64,000 nt of DNA from assembly GCF_003478335.1 (NCBI RefSeq), contig NZ_QUFB01000012.1, forward strand, positions 1-64,000. Reading direction: 5' to 3'. Each line of letters starts with the position of its first letter. Within the stretch, counting starts at the first letter, position 1. Of this stretch, positions 45,444 to 54,896 are shown piece by piece. The notes beneath the pieces are model-generated. The model was not told the DNA's origin. It saw only the letters and a list, made by a program, of their open reading frames with translations, and did no database searches. This DNA is from Clostridium sp. AM49-4BH (GTDB lineage Bacteria > Bacillota > Clostridia > Lachnospirales > Lachnospiraceae). A program made the position numbers and the translations under genes.

Positions 45444-46793
45444 CTACTGCTGCAATAAATTATCTTCCAAAAACGAAGTATCAAACTGTCCTGCCAAATA
45501 ATCCGGGTTATTTAAGATGCGGCTCTGAAATTCAATATTCGTATCAATGCCATTGATAATAAACTCATACAGGGCCCGATTCATTTTAGCGATCGCTTCC
45601 TCTCGATCCCTGCCATGGGCGATCACCTTTGCAATCATAGAATCATAAAACGGTGGGATTTCATATCCTTCATAAATTGCCGTATCCACACGAATACCTA
45701 AGCCACCGCTTGGCAGCATCAGATAGTCGACAAGCCCCGGGCATGGTGCAAATCCTCGATCCGGATTCTCCGCATTGATTCGACATTCTATAGCATGCCC
45801 TGTAATATGAATATCCGATTGTTCATATGATAACTTCTCCCCGGCTGCCACGCGGATCTGTTCTTTCACAATATCAACTCCCGTGATCATCTCCGTGATC
45901 GGATGTTCCACCTGAATTCTGGTATTCATCTCCATAAAGTAATACTGTCCGGAATGATCATACAAAAATTCAATTGTTCCTGCACTTTCGTATCCTGCCG
46001 CCTTTGCAGCAAGGACCGCAGATTTACACATCTTTTCTCTGGTCTCTTCGGACAATACCGGAGACGGTGCTTCTTCTAATACTTTTTGATTTTTGCGCTG
46101 CAATGAACAGTCTCTCTCTCCCAAATGGATCACATTACCAAAATGATCGCCAAGCACCTGTACTTCAATATGTCTGGCATGTTCGATCACTTTTTCCATA
46201 TACATCTGATCGTCACCAAAAGCTGCTTTCGTCTCGCTTTGTGCTGCCTCAAATGCCTGATCCAGTTCATCTTCAGTACGCACGATGCGGATTCCCTTGC
46301 CGCCACCGCCGGCAGATGCCTTGACCATAACCGGATATCCCAGCTTTCCTGCCACCTCGTGCGCCTGCTCTCTGTCAGCAACAACACCATCGCTTCCCGG
46401 AATAACCGGTACGCCGGCACGGATCATCATTTCTCTTGCATTGGATTTATTGCCCAATGCATCAATAACCGATGGTGCCGGACCTATAAACTTAATATTA
46501 CATTCTTCGCACATTGCCGCAAATGTACTGTTCTCTGACAGAAAACCAAATCCCGGATGAATTGCCTGCGCCTTAGTCTCTACAGCAGCCGTAATGATAT
46601 TTGGCATGTTTATATAACTGTCTGCCGCCTTGGCAGAACCGATACATACTGCTTCATCTGCAAGCTGCGTATGCAATGCCTCCCTGTCAGGCTCCGAAAA
46701 AACAGCAACTGTTTTGATGCCCATTTCCCGACAGGCACGAATTATCCGCACCGCAATCTCTCCTCTGTTTGCGATCAATATCTTATCAAACAT
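45444..46793 (-). CDS. accC: Biotin carboxylase
   Basis: 449 residues from ATG 46793 (MFDKILIANRGEIAVRIIRA) with GGAGG upstream. ATP-grasp fold: KASAGGGGKGIRIV glycine loop, HIEVQVLGDHFGNVIHLGER, and the catalytic region MEMNTRIQVEHPITEMITG. It carboxylates biotin on AccB using bicarbonate and ATP. Length is normal. Confidence 0.97.
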   Translation of the reverse strand: MFDKILIANRGEIAVRIIRACREMGIKTVAVFSEPDREALHTQLADEAVCIGSAKAADSYINMPNIITAAVETKAQAIHPGFGFLSENSTFAAMCEECNIKFIGPAPSVIDALGNKSNAREMMIRAGVPVIPGSDGVVADREQAHEVAGKLGYPVMVKASAGGGGKGIRIVRTEDELDQAFEAAQSETKAAFGDDQMYMEKVIEHARHIEVQVLGDHFGNVIHLGERDCSLQRKNQKVLEEAPSPVLSEETREKMCKSAVLAAKAAGYESAGTIEFLYDHSGQYYFMEMNTRIQVEHPITEMITGVDIVKEQIRVAAGEKLSYEQSDIHITGHAIECRINAENPDRGFAPCPGLVDYLMLPSGGLGIRVDTAIYEGYEIPPFYDSMIAKVIAHGRDREEAIAKMNRALYEFIINGIDTNIEFQSRILNNPDYLAGQFDTSFLEDNLLQQ

Positions 46794-46864
46794 CTGCTCC
46801 TCCAATCACTCAACATTTCTACGATCTATTATCCGAGTTTTGATCCATTCTCTCTGTCAAACTA

Positions 46865-47290
46865 TCAGCCAATCATAAAAATAATTTCTGCCTGTGCAGC
46901 AACCTTGTCACCAACATATGCAGTTCCAACACCTATTCCGGCATTACGTTTTAATTTTTCAATGGAAACTTCCAAACGAAGTACATCTCCAGGTACAACT
47001 TTCTTTTTGAACTTTGCATTTTTAATGCCGCCAAAATATGCCGTCTTACCCTTAAATTCATCCATAGACAAAATAGCTACCGCTCCGGCCTGCGCCATTG
47101 CTTCCACGATCAACACACCCGGCATCACCGGTTCCTGCGGAAAATGTCCTGCAAAAAATGGTTCATTATAGGAAACATTTTTGGTTGCAATAACTTTTTC
47201 GCCTTCCACGATTTCTTCAACCCGATCGATCAGCAAAAACGGCTGACGATGTGGGATGATACTCATAATTTCTTTGATATCCATACCCAT
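46865..47290 (-). CDS. fabZ: 3-hydroxyacyl-ACP dehydratase FabZ
   Basis: 141 residues with a hotdog fold. [15 protein letters not shown] and the catalytic His/Glu in [20 protein letters not shown] are clear. It removes water from 3-hydroxyacyl-ACP in each elongation round. It sits between accB and accC, the usual clostridial order. RBS AAAGGAATG. Confidence 0.96.
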   Translation of the reverse strand: MGMDIKEIMSIIPHRQPFLLIDRVEEIVEGEKVIATKNVSYNEPFFAGHFPQEPVMPGVLIVEAMAQAGAVAILSMDEFKGKTAYFGGIKNAKFKKKVVPGDVLRLEVSIEKLKRNAGIGVGTAYVGDKVAAQAEIIFMIG

Positions 47291-47419
47291 ATTAATTTAC
47301 ATTCCTTTCTAAACCTGCGGACTCAACAAGTGTCTTCCCCTTTTATCCACAGGTATATCTTTCAGATTCCGATACACAACGTCTGCTTAACAACAGACCA
47401 TCGCCCGATATTGGTATTG

Positions 47420-47884
47420 CTATTTCACACGGAATAATTCCTGTCCAAACTCAACGAACTGTGCATCTTCCACTAAAATTTCTGTGATTGTTCCATCCAC
47501 TTCGCTTATGACTTCATTCATAAATTTCATAGCCTCTATGATACATACGACATCGCCTTTTGCAATCGTATCCCCCACCTTCACAAAAGGTGGTTGATCC
47601 GGTGCGCTTGCTCGATAAAACGTACCTACGATCGGAGCTGTCACGATCTTATCTCCGGCTGCAGGCTCGGTCTTCTCGGTTTCGACTGTAGTCGGTGCTG
47701 CATCTGTGACAGGATTCTCAACTTTTACTGCTGTCTGTACCATCTGTGCTTCCGGACTTTCCTCGACTGCATTTGCCATACCGCGTCCTAATTTTACGGA
47801 GGCATTTCCTAAAGTTACTTCCATATTATTTAAATCTGAGTGTTCAAATATCTGAATCAACTCTTTGATCTGATCATACTGCAT
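47420..47884 (-). CDS. accB: Biotin carboxyl carrier protein
   Basis: 154 residues. An N-terminal helical part and an Ala/Pro/Thr/Glu linker (about 45-78) precede the biotinyl domain with the modified lysine in CIIEAMKFMNEVISE. The usual motif is EAMKLMNE, so Leu to Phe is the only change. It carries biotin between AccC and AccA/AccD. Confidence 0.96.
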   Translation of the reverse strand: MQYDQIKELIQIFEHSDLNNMEVTLGNASVKLGRGMANAVEESPEAQMVQTAVKVENPVTDAAPTTVETEKTEPAAGDKIVTAPIVGTFYRASAPDQPPFVKVGDTIAKGDVVCIIEAMKFMNEVISEVDGTITEILVEDAQFVEFGQELFRVK

Positions 47885-47930
47885 TGTGTTACCATACCTT
47901 TCTTAACCATCTGTTGTCACTGTCTGCACA

Positions 47931-49172
47931 CTACTCATCCCACTTCTTAAAGCAGAGAACTCCATTGTGTCCGCCAAATCCCAAAGAATTAGACAATGCA
48001 TACTGTGCCTCTGGTACTACTCTTCCCTCATTTGGAATATAATCCAGATCACATTCTTCATCCGGTGTATGATAATTGATCGTCGGCGGCAGGAATCCTT
48101 CCTCCAATGCTTTCACACAAGCAATTGCCTCGATAGCACCTGCTGCACCAAGCAAATGTCCTGTCATAGATTTGGTAGAGCTGACCGCAACTTTTGCTGC
48201 CGCATCCCCCAATGCCAGCTTGATCGCTGCCGTTTCTCCGGCATCATTAGCATGGGTACTTGTTCCATGTGCATTAATATAATCCACCTGCTCCGGCGTA
48301 ATCCCTGCCTCATCCATTGCTAATCTTATCGCTCTCGCAGCTCCATCGCCATCCGGACAAGGTGCTGTCATATGATAGGCATCTCCTGTAGCGCCATAAC
48401 CTACTATTTCACCGTAAATCTTAGCTCCTCTTGCTTTAGCATGTTCCAGTTCTTCCAAAATGAGTATTCCGGATCCGTCTCCCATGACAAAACCATTTCG
48501 GTCTTTGTCAAACGGTTTACAGGCATCTTTTGGATCTTCCGTCGTAGAAAGTGCTGTCAAGTTCGTAAATCCGGCCACACCGATCTCACTGATCGACGCC
48601 TCAGCACCGCCGGCAATACAAGCATCCAGATAGCCATGCTTAATATCCCTAAATGCAGTGCCAATGCAATTTGTTCCTGTTGCGCACGCAGTGACAATAT
48701 TTTCACATACTCCCTTAGCTCCCAAACGGATCGCAATATTACCAGCCGCCATATTACTGATCGTCATCGGAATAAACAAAGGAGACACACGAGAAGGTCC
48801 TTTTTCGTGCAAACGAATCACCTGCTCCTGCATTGTCATCAGGCCGCCAATACCGGAACCTACGATCACACCGACCTTAGCCGCATCCTCTTTCTCCATA
48901 TCTAATCCGCTATCATCAAATGCCTGAACAGCTGCAGCCAGTGCATACACAGCATATGGGTCATTTCTCTTTACATCCTTCTTACTCATATACAGTTCCG
49001 GATCAAAGTCTTTTACTTCAGCACCAACCTTAACCTTAAAATCCGTCGTATCGAACTTCTGAATCAGATCAATGCCACATTTGCCATTTTTTAATCCTTC
49101 CCAAAATGTATCTACCGTACATCCAAGCGGGGTGACCGCTCCCATACCTGTTACTACTACTCTTCTATCCAT
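47931..49172 (-). CDS. fabF: Beta-ketoacyl-ACP synthase II, operon copy
   Basis: 413 residues from ATG 49172 (MDRRVVVTGMGAVTPLGCTV) after GGAAAGG; the upstream frame overlaps fabG. Catalytic triad in VTACATGTNCIG, INAHGTSTHANDAGE and STKSMTGHLLGAAG. Main elongation enzyme of the cluster. It shares the family with the stand-alone copy at 11976 but differs clearly in sequence. Confidence 0.96.
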   Translation of the reverse strand: MDRRVVVTGMGAVTPLGCTVDTFWEGLKNGKCGIDLIQKFDTTDFKVKVGAEVKDFDPELYMSKKDVKRNDPYAVYALAAAVQAFDDSGLDMEKEDAAKVGVIVGSGIGGLMTMQEQVIRLHEKGPSRVSPLFIPMTISNMAAGNIAIRLGAKGVCENIVTACATGTNCIGTAFRDIKHGYLDACIAGGAEASISEIGVAGFTNLTALSTTEDPKDACKPFDKDRNGFVMGDGSGILILEELEHAKARGAKIYGEIVGYGATGDAYHMTAPCPDGDGAARAIRLAMDEAGITPEQVDYINAHGTSTHANDAGETAAIKLALGDAAAKVAVSSTKSMTGHLLGAAGAIEAIACVKALEEGFLPPTINYHTPDEECDLDYIPNEGRVVPEAQYALSNSLGFGGHNGVLCFKKWDE

Positions 49173-49210
49173 CTCTAAATCATACCTTTCCAAGTCTTGA
49201 TCACTATAGG

Positions 49211-49939
49211 TTACATGCACATTCCGCCATCAACATTGAGTACCTGACCGGTAATGTACGTATTCTTTGCCAAAAATACTGCTGCTTGCGCAATATCATC
49301 CACCTGACCGTAACGTTTAAGTGGAATTGTTTCCAGCATCTGCTTCTGCAGATCTTCTGAAAGTGCAGCCGTCATATCCGTCTCCACGAATCCCGGTGCG
49401 ATTGCATTGCATGTCACGCCACGTGCAGCCAACTCTTTCGCAGTTGACTTCGTCAGTCCGATAATTCCGGCTTTCGATGCCGCATAGTTAGCCTGTCCAA
49501 CATTACCCATAACTCCGACAACGGAAGACATGTTGATGATAGCTCCACTTCGTTGCTTCAACATGATACTGCTGGCATGTCGGATCATATTAAACGTACC
49601 TTTCAAGTTTGTCTGAATAACACTATCAAACTGTTCTTCTGTCATACGCATTAATAACATATCTTTTGTAATACCGGCATTGTTGACCAGTATGTCCACA
49701 GAACCAAGCTCCTTTTTGACTTTTTTCATCATATCTGCCGCAAAGGCAAAGTCACTCACATCGCCTTGAACCGGCATACAAGTCACTCCGCATGCTTCAA
49801 TCTCCTGTACCGTTTCATCATCTAAGCTGCTGTGATAATTCAATACAATATTGCAGCCTTCCTTCGCAAATGCAAGTGCAATTGCTTTTCCAATACCTTT
49901 CGCTGCTCCTGTAACTACTGCTGTCTTTCCCTGTAACAT
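49211..49939 (-). CDS. fabG: 3-oxoacyl-ACP reductase FabG
   Basis: 242 residues from ATG 49939. Short-chain dehydrogenase: VVTGAAKGIGKAIALAFAKE for NADPH, LVNNAGITKD, the Ser in INMSSVVGVMG and the YAASKAG (YxxxK) catalytic pair, and the C-terminal INVDGG-type end seen as LNVDGGMCM. It reduces 3-ketoacyl-ACP. Confidence 0.96.
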   Translation of the reverse strand: MLQGKTAVVTGAAKGIGKAIALAFAKEGCNIVLNYHSSLDDETVQEIEACGVTCMPVQGDVSDFAFAADMMKKVKKELGSVDILVNNAGITKDMLLMRMTEEQFDSVIQTNLKGTFNMIRHASSIMLKQRSGAIINMSSVVGVMGNVGQANYAASKAGIIGLTKSTAKELAARGVTCNAIAPGFVETDMTAALSEDLQKQMLETIPLKRYGQVDDIAQAAVFLAKNTYITGQVLNVDGGMCM

Positions 49940-49963
49940 GTTTACCATACCTTTCTGTGTGAT

Positions 49964-50905
49964 TCACACACTGTCATGAAGTTTATTCATGGTTTTCTGC
50001 AAGGATATGCTATCCTCAACATTCACATTTACAACGCCTTTCAAAGTACGTTTCACAAAACCATTCAAAGTTTTGCCCGGTCCCAGCTCGATAAAAGTAT
50101 CTGCACCCTCTGCCGCCATATTACGGATGATCTGTTCCCAGCGAACCGGACTAACGATCTGTTTTTTCAAAATAGGGATAATATCCTGTTCAGAAGCCAC
50201 TTTCGAAGCATCTACGTTTGTATAGACCGGCATTTTCATCGGTGAAATGTGCATCTTGTCCAATTCCGGACCAAGCTTTTCTGCTGCCGGCTGAAGTAAT
50301 TCCGTATGGAACGGACCACTGACTTTCAGAGGCACTGTAAGTTTTGCGCCTTTCTCTTTCGCCAATGCTGCAGCTCTCTTCGCTGCCTGCGCATGTCCGG
50401 CGATCACGATCTGACCCGGTGCATTGTAATTAGCCGGAACCGCTAAGCCATCGCCCTCTGCAGTTGCTTCTGCACAAGCTTCTTCTACTAATGCTGTATC
50501 TAATCCAATAATAGCATACATCGCTCCCTCTCCTGAAGGAACTGCTTCTGCCATGAACTTTCCTCTTTTTTGTACCAGTGCAACCGCCTCTTCGAAGTCC
50601 ATTGCTTCACTGGCAACATACGCAGAATATTCACCCAGGCTCAAACCTGCTGTCATATCTGCACGAACTCCCTCTTCTTCCAACACCTTCATCGCTGCAA
50701 TACTCATTGTCAGGATGGCAGGCTGCGCAAACTCTGTCTCGCCTAATTTCTGTTCATCTTCAAAACAAATATCCTTAATGGAATAACCAAGTACATTATC
50801 TGCCCGGTCAAAAATTTCTTTTGCCACCGGATAGTTTTTATACAAATCCTTGCCCATGCCAGCATACTGTGCGCCCTGGCCACTAAACATAAATACTGTT
50901 TTCAT
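49964..50905 (-). CDS. fabD: Malonyl-CoA:ACP transacylase
   Basis: 313 residues from ATG 50905 (MKTVFMFSGQGAQYAGMGKD) after GGAGG. The nucleophile elbow is TAGLSLGEYSAYVAS (GxSxG) and the catalytic His is in VSGPFHTELLQPA. It loads malonyl groups on ACP. In many related operons fabK lies just upstream; here only a short hairpin region separates fabD from acpP. Confidence 0.96.
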   Translation of the reverse strand: MKTVFMFSGQGAQYAGMGKDLYKNYPVAKEIFDRADNVLGYSIKDICFEDEQKLGETEFAQPAILTMSIAAMKVLEEEGVRADMTAGLSLGEYSAYVASEAMDFEEAVALVQKRGKFMAEAVPSGEGAMYAIIGLDTALVEEACAEATAEGDGLAVPANYNAPGQIVIAGHAQAAKRAAALAKEKGAKLTVPLKVSGPFHTELLQPAAEKLGPELDKMHISPMKMPVYTNVDASKVASEQDIIPILKKQIVSPVRWEQIIRNMAAEGADTFIELGPGKTLNGFVKRTLKGVVNVNVEDSISLQKTMNKLHDSV

Positions 50906-50936
50906 GTCTTCCTCCATAGTTGCAAAGCCGGATCTG

Positions 50937-50962
50937 TCGGCACCGAAAGTCTCGGCGCCGGC
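50937..50962 (-). terminator. Hairpin between acpP and fabD
   Basis: tcggcaccgaaa and ctcggcgccgg form a GC-rich stem. It lies after acpP and could attenuate transcription or stabilise the acpP message. There is no T-run, so it is not a full terminator. Confidence 0.5.
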
Positions 50963-50983
50963 AAAGCCGAATTACTCTGCTTC

Positions 50984-51208
50984 TTATTTCTGGTTCTTCT
51001 CTACAAAATCAACCGCATCCTGAACAGTTACGATAGACTCAGGATCCTCTACAGATACATCAAACTCATCTTCGATGTCATTGATGATCTGGAATAAATC
51101 CAAAGAATCTGCGTCAAGGTCTTCTTTTACATTAGTCTCTAATGTGATTTCCTCAACATCCTTTCCTGTCTGCTCTGCAATGATTTCTCTGATTTTCTCA
51201 AATACCAT
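50984..51208 (-). CDS. acpP: Acyl carrier protein
   Basis: 74 residues, acidic, with the phosphopantetheine serine in DLDADSLDLFQIINDIEDEF. It carries the growing acyl chain. RBS GGAGG upstream. It lies between fabH and fabD. Confidence 0.97.
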   Translation of the reverse strand: MVFEKIREIIAEQTGKDVEEITLETNVKEDLDADSLDLFQIINDIEDEFDVSVEDPESIVTVQDAVDFVEKNQK

Positions 51209-51263
51209 AGTGATTTCCTCCTATATTTTATTTTATATATACTGCTTGCGCAGTTATATGCTT

Positions 51264-52241
51264 CTACCATTCTACCAGCATTGTGCCCCAAGTCATTCCA
51301 CCGCCGAATCCGTTCAAAATAATTTTGTCCCCCCGTTGGATAAGCCCTTTTTCGTTGAGTTCATTCAGCGCCATAGGTACACTTGCCGATGAAGTATTTC
51401 CATAATGCTCCATGTTCTTATAAAATTTGCTGTCATCCATCTTCAACTTATGAGCAACAACGTCAATAATTCTGGCATTTGCCTGGTGTGGTATGACATA
51501 AGCGATATCTTCCATATCTACGTCAGCTTTAGCTAACACATTTCGAGTACTCTCTACAACCTTTTTGGTCGCAAACTTAAATACTGCACGTCCATCCATA
51601 TAAATATAGTACTTCGGATCATGGTCGCCAGACTCATCATTAAATGCATTGTCACACGCCGTATGCCCCTCTGTCAGTATATCACAAAGTTCCCCTTTGC
51701 TGCCAAGTTCTTCTGCGATAATGCCACCCTCTTCGGATGCTTCCACATAAGCACCACCGGCACCATCTCCAAACAATACACAAGTCGTTCTGTCTTCCCA
51801 GTTAACGATTTTTGATAGCGTCTCCGCCCCGATCACAACAGCGTTGCGGTACACTCCTGTTTTAATATATTTATCCGCAATACTAAGTGCAAACATAAAA
51901 CCACTGCACGCAGCCACAACGTCAAATGCAACCGCGTTCACCATACCAAGTTCTTTTTGCACCATGCAGGCAAGAGATGGTGTTCCGTAATCCGGAGTGA
52001 CTGATGCAACAATGATCAGATCCACATCTTCCGGTGAGATTTCTGCACGCTCGATCACCTGTTTTGCCGTTCCTATTGCCAAAGCTGAAGTGTTCTCCCC
52101 TGCCGAGATCCTTCTCTCTCTGATCCCGGTTCTCTGTGATATCCATTCATCACTGGTGTCAACAACCTTTGCCAGATCATCATTTGTTATAATCTGCTCC
52201 GGTACACAAGCACCTGTTGCCATTATTCTTGTTCTTATCAT
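51264..52241 (-). CDS. fabH: Beta-ketoacyl-ACP synthase III
   Basis: 325 residues from ATG 52241 (MIRTRIMATGACVPEQIITN) with GGAGG upstream. Catalytic Cys in DVVAACSGFMFALSIA, His in YVIPHQANARIIDVV and Asn in EHYGNTSSASVP. It starts fatty-acid synthesis by joining acetyl-CoA and malonyl-ACP. First biosynthetic gene after the FabT regulator. Confidence 0.97.
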   Translation of the reverse strand: MIRTRIMATGACVPEQIITNDDLAKVVDTSDEWISQRTGIRERRISAGENTSALAIGTAKQVIERAEISPEDVDLIIVASVTPDYGTPSLACMVQKELGMVNAVAFDVVAACSGFMFALSIADKYIKTGVYRNAVVIGAETLSKIVNWEDRTTCVLFGDGAGGAYVEASEEGGIIAEELGSKGELCDILTEGHTACDNAFNDESGDHDPKYYIYMDGRAVFKFATKKVVESTRNVLAKADVDMEDIAYVIPHQANARIIDVVAHKLKMDDSKFYKNMEHYGNTSSASVPMALNELNEKGLIQRGDKIILNGFGGGMTWGTMLVEW

Positions 52242-52275
52242 TATTTCCTCCATGTTCTCTCATGCAGCAATCCTG

Positions 52276-52722
52276 TTAATTATTCTGCTTATCTATAAAA
52301 TCCCACAAATTGCTCAAGGCACAACGTACTGTCTGTTGCTCCTCTTTACTTTCTATCCCTTTGAGCAGCGCATTGACCAAATCTTCATGAAACGCTGCAT
52401 GCGCATCGTATATTATACGCCCCTTTCTGGTCAGACCGATCTTCACAACACGACGATCCTGCTCACTTTTATAGCGCTCCACATACCCCTTCTTCACTAA
52501 ATTATTAACCATGACAGTCAGCGTCCCCACCGTTATGTGCAGTATTCCTGCAATGTCACTCATACGGTACAGTGTATTTTTGCCAATGGCAGCCACTGTA
52601 TGTATCTCTGTCATAGATAAATCGCATCCCGTCTTACGCGCGACCGAAATATTTTCTGTCTTCAAAACCTTTTCGAATATCTCGATCAGCTCTTGACCGA
52701 TCATATATTTTTCTTTTTCCAT
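52276..52722 (-). CDS. fabT: MarR-family regulator of fatty-acid synthesis (FabT-like)
   Basis: 148 residues with the MarR winged helix: YRMSDIAGILHITVGTLTVM and the wing EQDRRVVKIGLTRKG. Its place as the first gene before fabH is that of FabT, the acyl-ACP-dependent repressor of fab operons in Firmicutes. Two FabT-type palindromes flank its promoter (52740-52752 and 52945-52963). Only 35 bp separate it from fabH, so it is autoregulated with the operon. Confidence 0.88.
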   Translation of the reverse strand: MEKEKYMIGQELIEIFEKVLKTENISVARKTGCDLSMTEIHTVAAIGKNTLYRMSDIAGILHITVGTLTVMVNNLVKKGYVERYKSEQDRRVVKIGLTRKGRIIYDAHAAFHEDLVNALLKGIESKEEQQTVRCALSNLWDFIDKQNN

Positions 52723-52739
52723 TTTCTTCCCTTTTTATT

Positions 52740-52800
52740 TTGTAAATCAAACTTTTTTAACGCCACAAAGAGTATATTCCATTTTCACCCATTTCGTCAA
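52740..52800 (-). promoter_or_regulatory. Promoter of the fab operon with downstream FabT-like operator
   Basis: TTGACG (52795-52800) and TATACT (52771-52776) with an 18-bp spacer on the minus strand. Downstream, AGTTTGATTTACAAA fits the FabT pattern and would block elongation or initiation. Confidence 0.7.
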
Positions 52801-52944
52801 CTGTAGATTAGCAGTATTTTTAACAATATGTCCCCTTTCTTTTTGTGCAATGTGCATAATTTTATTAAGTATATAAAACTACGTCTCATGAATATAAATA
52901 TGTTTTCTTCTGATAAATAAAACCAAACATTTTGTTTCTTGAAA

Positions 52945-52963
52945 CAATTTGGATAATCAAACA
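52945..52963 (-). promoter_or_regulatory. Second FabT-like operator
   Basis: TGTTTGATTATCCAAATTG on the minus strand, closely matching the FabT-type dyad (TTTGA-N-TNCAAA-like), about 145 bp upstream of the promoter. The intervening 52801-52944 is AT-rich with no gene. Confidence 0.55.
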
Positions 52964-53094
52964 TTTTTCTCATTGCACCCACATTACAGCTATATTATAA
53001 TGTACATACGCTTGACATGACGTCTCATAACTGTAATTTCGACACAGTGAGCGTCATTAAATATTGATTGATCATTTTACAGCAGGAGGTATTC

Positions 53095-54375
53095 ATGCAC
53101 TATAACTTAACAAATTTGGCAATTCTGTTTTTTTGCTACTCCTTTTTGGGGTGGGGCATTGAAACAAGCGTTGCCAGTGTAAAACACAAATGTTACCGTA
53201 ATCGTGGATTTCTATCCGGTCCTTTTTGTCTGATCTATGGCTTTTCCGGAATTGTACTCAGCACATTTCTATACGAGCTTCGATCTGCCCCTTTCTTTCT
53301 GTTTTTGGGATCTGCGATCATTTCCACCTTTATCGAATGGATGACCGGCCGTCTTTTAGAACAGGTTCGACACAAAAAATGGTGGGATTATTCTAAGAAG
53401 CGTTGGAATCTGGACGGATACATCTGTCTGCAATATTCAATACTGTGGGGTATACTTGGATATATCGCGATCCAGTGGGGCAATACTCTGATCCTATGGT
53501 TATGGCAATTTATCCCCACCTTTGTTACCTATATTATTTTATGGACGTTAACCGCCATCTGCTGCATGGATATAACGGCTTCTGTCCTGACTATACTACA
53601 TTTAGAGCATAAATCGCCCACTCTGATCCGACTGAATCGGGAACTTTTTTTATTTAAGACATCTTTCGGAAGGACACTTACCGCACACATACGGCGTCGT
53701 ATCCAAAAAGCCTATCCGGCCACTGCAACGGATAAAGTCATTTCGACATCTGCTACCAAACTGCCATTTTCTGAATTTATCTGGCTGTTCATATTAGGGG
53801 CTTTCTTAGGAGATATTGTAGAAACCATATTCTGTCGTCTGACTGTCGGTGTCTGGATGAGTCGCAGCAGCGTGGTATGGGGTCCCTTCAGCATTGTATG
53901 GGGGCTTGCCATCGCTTTAGTGACCACTCTTCTGTTTAAGAGTAAAGGCAAGTCCGACCGGCATCTTTTCATACTTGGGACGCTATTAGGTGGTGCTTAT
54001 GAATATAGCTGCAGTGTATTTACTGAAATTGTTTTTGGAAAAGTTTTTTGGGATTACAGTCACATTCCGTTTAATCTTGGCGGCCGCATCAACCTGTTAT
54101 ACTGCTTTTTCTGGGGATTTGCCGCTGTCATCTGGTTCAAAAATCTGTATCCCATCCTGCACCATGTGATCGAACGGATATTGCATAGATCCAAATATCT
54201 ATTGACAACTGTCGTTGCTGTGTTTATGATCTGCAATATTATAGTAAGCATGCTTGCTCTGATCCGATACGATACCAGGGAACATTCTCCAAAACCAAAA
54301 GCACATTGGGAAGAGGTAATGGATCATTACTACCCGGACGAAACAATGCGAAAGATCTATCCTAATGCAAAATAG
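53095..54375 (+). CDS. Duplicated CmpB-type putative ABC transporter permease
   Basis: 426 residues from ATG 53095 after AGGAGG. It contains two PF06541-like halves. Half one (about 1-140) has FFCYSFLGWGIETSVASVKH, GFLSGPFCLIYGFSG and WDYSKKRWNLDGYICLQYSI. Half two (about 225-350) has ILGAFLGDIVETIFCRL, VVWGPFSIVWG and WDYSHIPFNLGGRINLLYCF. The second is a diverged copy of the first, so the gene arose by duplication and fusion. About ten membrane helices. Function unknown; the family name ABC permease is not backed by an ATPase nearby. Confidence 0.85.
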   Translation: MHYNLTNLAILFFCYSFLGWGIETSVASVKHKCYRNRGFLSGPFCLIYGFSGIVLSTFLYELRSAPFFLFLGSAIISTFIEWMTGRLLEQVRHKKWWDYSKKRWNLDGYICLQYSILWGILGYIAIQWGNTLILWLWQFIPTFVTYIILWTLTAICCMDITASVLTILHLEHKSPTLIRLNRELFLFKTSFGRTLTAHIRRRIQKAYPATATDKVISTSATKLPFSEFIWLFILGAFLGDIVETIFCRLTVGVWMSRSSVVWGPFSIVWGLAIALVTTLLFKSKGKSDRHLFILGTLLGGAYEYSCSVFTEIVFGKVFWDYSHIPFNLGGRINLLYCFFWGFAAVIWFKNLYPILHHVIERILHRSKYLLTTVVAVFMICNIIVSMLALIRYDTREHSPKPKAHWEEVMDHYYPDETMRKIYPNAK

Positions 54376-54440
54376 CAAAGTAAACGAGTCATATGCCAGT
54401 CGTGTAATGTTTGATCAAAGTGCACCCATGCAGCAAAGTA

Positions 54441-54477
54441 AAAAGACCATAGATTACTTTTTCATCTATGGTCTTAT
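54441..54477. terminator. Terminator between converging genes
   Basis: aaaagaccatagat pairs with atctatggtctt across a T-rich loop, between the CmpB gene and cheY. Confidence 0.85.
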
Positions 54478-54484
54478 ACTTTAC

Positions 54485-54850
54485 TTATCGACTTAACATC
54501 TCTAGCGTTGCTAACAGCACATCATCTTCCCATGGCTTCGGAATCAAATATTTTAATCCAATTCCCCGAACCTCTTCTAATGTACTTGCATCACACAACG
54601 AACTTAACATCATGATCTTTACATCCGGATGTTTCTTCATCAAAATCTGCGCCGTTTCTAATCCATCCAAGCCCGGCATAATAATATCCATGATAACAAT
54701 ATCCGGATGCATCTCATCATAAAGCTTGATGCCATCCTCTCCATTAGCTGCATAGGCTACCACTTCATATCCATTTTCTTCTACTACATCCTGTATCTGT
54801 TTAGAAGCGAACGGTGAATCATCTACCACCATTATTGTAATTTTATCCAT
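54485..54850 (-). CDS. CheY-like single-receiver response regulator
   Basis: About 121 residues from ATG 54850 (MDKITIMVVDDSPFASKQIQ) after GAAAGGGG. Acidic pair VVDDS, phosphoacceptor Asp in PDIVIMDIIMPGLDG, Ser in MLSSLCD, and Lys in LIPKPWEDD. It has no output domain, as for CheY. It is next to a CheX-like phosphatase, so it probably relays chemotaxis or motility signals to the flagellar motor. Its leader shares the tgtgcagaaa motif with other genes. Confidence 0.88.
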   Translation of the reverse strand: MDKITIMVVDDSPFASKQIQDVVEENGYEVVAYAANGEDGIKLYDEMHPDIVIMDIIMPGLDGLETAQILMKKHPDVKIMMLSSLCDASTLEEVRGIGLKYLIPKPWEDDVLLATLEMLSR

Positions 54851-54896
54851 TTCGATCCCCTTTCTGCACATTTTCCGCAATAAGCATATTCTGGCC

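Noticed and set aside
52797..52982. 61-codon minus-strand frame upstream of fabT
   Set aside because: Overlaps the fab promoter and operator, is AT-rich and has no ribosome site or family resemblance.
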